Assembly: GCA_019423685.1 (NCBI GenBank)
Contig: JAHZAY010000012.1
Coordinates: 1-64,000, forward strand
DNA from: Clostridiales bacterium
GTDB lineage: Bacteria > Bacillota > Clostridia > Oscillospirales > Ruminococcaceae
Length of the DNA: 64,000 nucleotides
Direction of reading: 5' to 3'
This document shows, in pieces, positions 62,801-64,000 of the stretch. Numbering within the stretch: position 1 is the stretch's first letter; each line of letters opens with the position of its first letter. The position numbers and the translations under genes were made by a program. The notes below the pieces were generated by a model. That model searched no databases, was not told where the DNA came from, and saw only the letters and a program-made list of their open reading frames with translations.

Positions 62801-63052
62801 GAGGGGCTTATTGAATCCTTGAGCGAGGATTTCCCTGGCCTGCAGTGCAGGTGCATTGTCGACGATAAGCAGCAGACGGCAGCTTTTGAGGGATTGGCTG
62901 ATCTGGTTGATCAGCTGTTGGCGGTCGGAGACCATCACCTCGTTGCCAAAATTCAGACCCAACAGTTCAAACTGTTCTTTGAGTGCGGGGTTCTGCTGCA
63001 TCAGACTGTACAGAGAGAATCCGGTATTTAATAGTAAAACCTTGTGATTCAC
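59801..63052 (-). CDS. Three-domain fusion: MoCF/CinA-N-like, class B sortase, SpoIID
   Basis: A 1083-residue protein. Residues about 3-165 look like a degenerate CinA N-terminal (molybdopterin-binding-type) fold: ELLGLNFGNEVMVSDRQQLI, then ALVSGSSKEVLRLVANQLFPLL; the usual 'GGLGPT' loop is missing. Cytoplasmic, acidic then Lys/Arg-rich linker to about 360; one span about 360-383; class B sortase about 400-605 with His488 (YGHN), Cys589 (STCSY) and Arg597 (DAR); Ser/Thr/Glu/Pro-rich linker 610-835; SpoIID domain about 840-1078 with Glu857 (QAEMG), ASNAGQ and YGHGVGMSQQGA. SpoIID enzymes are lytic transglycosylases that cut stripped glycan strands; class B sortases are transpeptidases. A GTG start at 63052 has GGAAGGA 8-9 bases upstream. 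Confidence 0.85.
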   Translation of the reverse strand: MNHKVLLLNTGFSLYSLMQQNPALKEQFELLGLNFGNEVMVSDRQQLINQISQSLKSCRLLLIVDNAPALQAREILAQGFNKPLHQDEQAQQDIREYLSQNGRMANQSLQSSLIPQDAVPLSDPGCGKAGFAMLFPNACVALVSGSSKEVLRLVANQLFPLLLHKLYPGAVTADIPILPSKLEEVEDYIDRTAKRRAQRFLPILGGTQESPILRLIALKEDEHTSRQCCNSFLEDLSSECGKVSSISGLGTRGLRAVEKKFGRRKQPVAAFATNAAAVATSAAAASESDYTSYPPAQTAYDNSADFPEEDDDLYVVDEEEPEEELFEEKSSRREKKSLKRSQKSQKQQEDKSTRSGRSPVVKVLLVILILIFIGSIGYLGYYYYKSAQNRANYESLREVYDSPTLFAPSGYPDDYDKSFAGLWEINPDVVGWISIDGTDLDYPVVQTTDNTKYYRMNFEGEYSEHAVPFVDAADDLKAPSTNIIIYGHNIRTDGQMFNILKGYTSLEYYQQHPVVQFDSVYHKGKYKIISIFYTNTHSEHGEIFPYHEFIDAKDSQEAQEYIDDVLIRSIINTGVDVLPSDQLLTLSTCSYEFQDARFVIVARKVRDGESESVDTSQAAMNPNPLYPDIWYQLFGGTKPDEAALKAALPHYSAQVVLDDSDVISALAEQPQELLEDSMPMSVADTELDTGQTGGFNQLEDTKYAEASPTQQTSSPETEPQTNSSGTISATDEAVQTLAPAPETSEQPDPPAQRTPAEDTGINVLAVEEIDQQAVADIEDLHASIEQLQEQDEPSKQQTGSSLSQSTQLADQEEEEAGEEDSSQGTSSLAGKELSVKIDGKTTRGSARQIVAQIVQAEMGPTFQPEVLKAQAVAAYTYVLYNNQQGISPWVASSSNVSSAVQSAVDAVLGQAIYYNGSYINATYCASNAGQSMDAEHVWGSYLPYLVSVDSPGDTTLKAYGATKTFSEQEIADYIEEYCQTNPYDYGDPEDWFSDPQYINGLYVDSIQVCGQRVTGRKVRENMLHSLINSAAFEVEYHNGIFTFTTYGYGHGVGMSQQGADYYAMQGWNYVDILTHYYPGTSVQ

Positions 63053-63077
63053 CGGTTCATTCCTTCCTATCATAAAA

Positions 63078-63093
63078 CCGGCAGGACTGCCGG
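63078..63093 (-). repeat. Short hairpin in the leader of the sortase-fusion gene
   Basis: CCGGCA / TGCCGG, followed on the minus strand by TTTTATG just before the ribosome site. It may act as a weak attenuator. Confidence 0.4.
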
Positions 63094-63153
63094 CTTTGAT
63101 TTTGACACTCTCTGGATCGAGAGGGGGGTTGGATTGCCCATCAATCCGATTTT

Positions 63154-63182
63154 ATTATAGAGGAATTGAGCAAATAGTGCAA
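63154..63182 (-). promoter_or_regulatory. Promoter of the sortase-fusion gene
   Basis: Minus strand TTGCAC, 17 bases, TATAAT, about 100 bases before the GTG start. The rest of the 63094-63307 gap shows nothing. Confidence 0.75.
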
Positions 63183-63307
63183 GGCAGCGAGCGCAATTTT
63201 TACAAAATAGGAGGGAATAGAGGGCGATGGGGTGGGAACTTGTACGACGATCGGATATTGGCTGTTCGATAGAATAAAAAAGAAGAATCAAAGTACTTTT
63301 TTGAAAA

Positions 63308-63350
63308 TTGAAAAAAAGGAGGACTTTCCTTTTGGGAAAGTCCTCCTAAA
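63308..63350 (-). terminator. Terminator of thrS
   Basis: Perfect 13-bp stem AGGAGGACTTTCC / GGAAAGTCCTCCT followed on the minus strand by seven T. Confidence 0.92.
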
Positions 63351-63392
63351 AAACCTTTTGCCAGCACAGTTATGCTTTCTCCGCACAGGCCA

Positions 63393-64000
63393 TTAGAGGC
63401 AATTGGTTCTCTCTTTAATTTCTTTCTGGATATGCTCGATAAATTCGTCAAGAGCCTTTGCGCCGAGGTCTTCGCCCTTGCGGGTGCGGACCGAAACGGT
63501 GCCTGTCTGAGCTTCTTTCTCACCGACAACCAGCATATAAGGGATCTTTTGCAGCTGTGCTTCGCGGATCTTGTAGCCCATCTTTTCCGGACGCAGGTCG
63601 TTTTCTACGCGGATGCCGGCGGCGTCAAGCTTCTCGGTGATCTGTTTTGCGTAGTCTGCAACCTTTTCCGAAATTGGAATAACCTTGACCTGAACAGGGG
63701 ACAGCCAGGTCGGGAACGCACCCGCATAATGCTCGGTGATGACGCCGATAAAGCGTTCGATCGAGCCGAGCAGCGCGCGGTGGATCATAACCGGGCGATG
63801 TTTCTGGCCATCTTCACCGGTGTATTCCAGTTCAAAGCGCTCCGGCATCTGGAAATCCAGCTGGATGGTGCCGCACTGCCAAGTTCTGCCCAGAGAGTCG
63901 GCAAGGTGGAAGTCGAGTTTCGGGCCATAGAATGCGCCGTCGCCCTCGTTGATGACAAAGTCTTTGCCCATTTCGGTGATCGCTGCCTGGAGGGTAGCTT
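63393..64000 (-). CDS. thrS: Threonyl-tRNA synthetase, C-terminal part (gene continues past the window)
   Basis: The open frame runs off the right edge; about 202 residues are visible. Class II catalytic core FVINEGDGAFYGPKLDFHLADSLGRTWQCGTIQLDFQMPERFELEY, motif 3 RPVMIHRALLGSIERFIGVI, and the anticodon-binding domain PVQVKVIPISEKVADYA to the end. The apparent ATG at 63971 is internal, since the upstream codons (ATLQAAITE) also match the family. The usual thrS T-box leader would lie outside the window. Confidence 0.96.
   Translation of the reverse strand, partial: ATLQAAITEMGKDFVINEGDGAFYGPKLDFHLADSLGRTWQCGTIQLDFQMPERFELEYTGEDGQKHRPVMIHRALLGSIERFIGVITEHYAGAFPTWLSPVQVKVIPISEKVADYAKQITEKLDAAGIRVENDLRPEKMGYKIREAQLQKIPYMLVVGEKEAQTGTVSVRTRKGEDLGAKALDEFIEHIQKEIKERTNCL

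Overview
This window is the replication-origin region of a spore-forming Gram-positive anaerobe, most likely a Clostridia member of the Oscillospiraceae/Ruminococcaceae type. The basis is the Firmicutes origin order (rpmH, rnpA, yidD, yidC, jag, mnmE, mnmG, rsmG, noc to the left of dnaA; dnaN, yaaA, recF, remB, gyrB, gyrA to the right), sporulation-linked genes (sleB, tepA-ylzJ-spoIIIE, a SpoIID domain), no outer-membrane genes, and B. subtilis-type parS sites. Species-level assignment is not possible from the sequence alone. Transcription diverges at about 36.2-36.7 kb. The best origin candidate is the dnaA-dnaN gap (38130-38773), which holds a DnaA-trio unwinding element and several variant DnaA boxes.

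Layout. 1-290: tandem promoters and leader of an rRNA operon that leaves the window to the left. 326-3585: small membrane protein, spore cortex-lytic enzyme SleB, paired PH-domain membrane proteins. 3602-5779: Tex. 6002-10807: a Gld-type ABC exporter cassette. 10985-11178: tRNA-Glu and tRNA-Met. 11382-14103: acyl-ACP thioesterase, spo0J (parB), soj (parA) and four phased parS sites. 14217-15548: a secreted serpin. 15589-26227: a catabolic locus with a GntR regulator, FrlB-like deglycase, M20 peptidase, C39-like protease, complete Opp/Dpp-type peptide ABC transporter and FrlD-like kinase. 26651-36212: noc, rsmG, mnmG, mnmE, a GNAT enzyme, jag, yidC, yidD, rnpA, rpmH. 36213-47790: origin and replication genes, with two YcxB-like membrane proteins between gyrB and gyrA. 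47931-52254: a 42-residue peptide gene, ftsK/spoIIIE, ylzJ, tepA. 52470-59746: GNAT, class II aldolase, phosphoglucomutase, MATE transporter, LTA-synthase-like enzyme. 59801-63052: a three-domain fusion (MoCF/CinA-N-like, class B sortase, SpoIID). 63393-64000: the C-terminal part of thrS.

The two most interesting items are the three-domain fusion protein and the frl-like locus. The locus pairs the two diagnostic enzymes of Amadori-product breakdown (fructosamine kinase and fructosamine-6-phosphate deglycase) with a peptide transporter and two peptidases, which suggests uptake and breakdown of glycated peptides. Together with the serpin it lies between soj-spo0J and noc-rsmG, genes that are adjacent in B. 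subtilis. Start codons below were chosen from ribosome-binding sites, and several genes use GTG or TTG. Promoters and terminators were found by eye from hexamers and hairpins.
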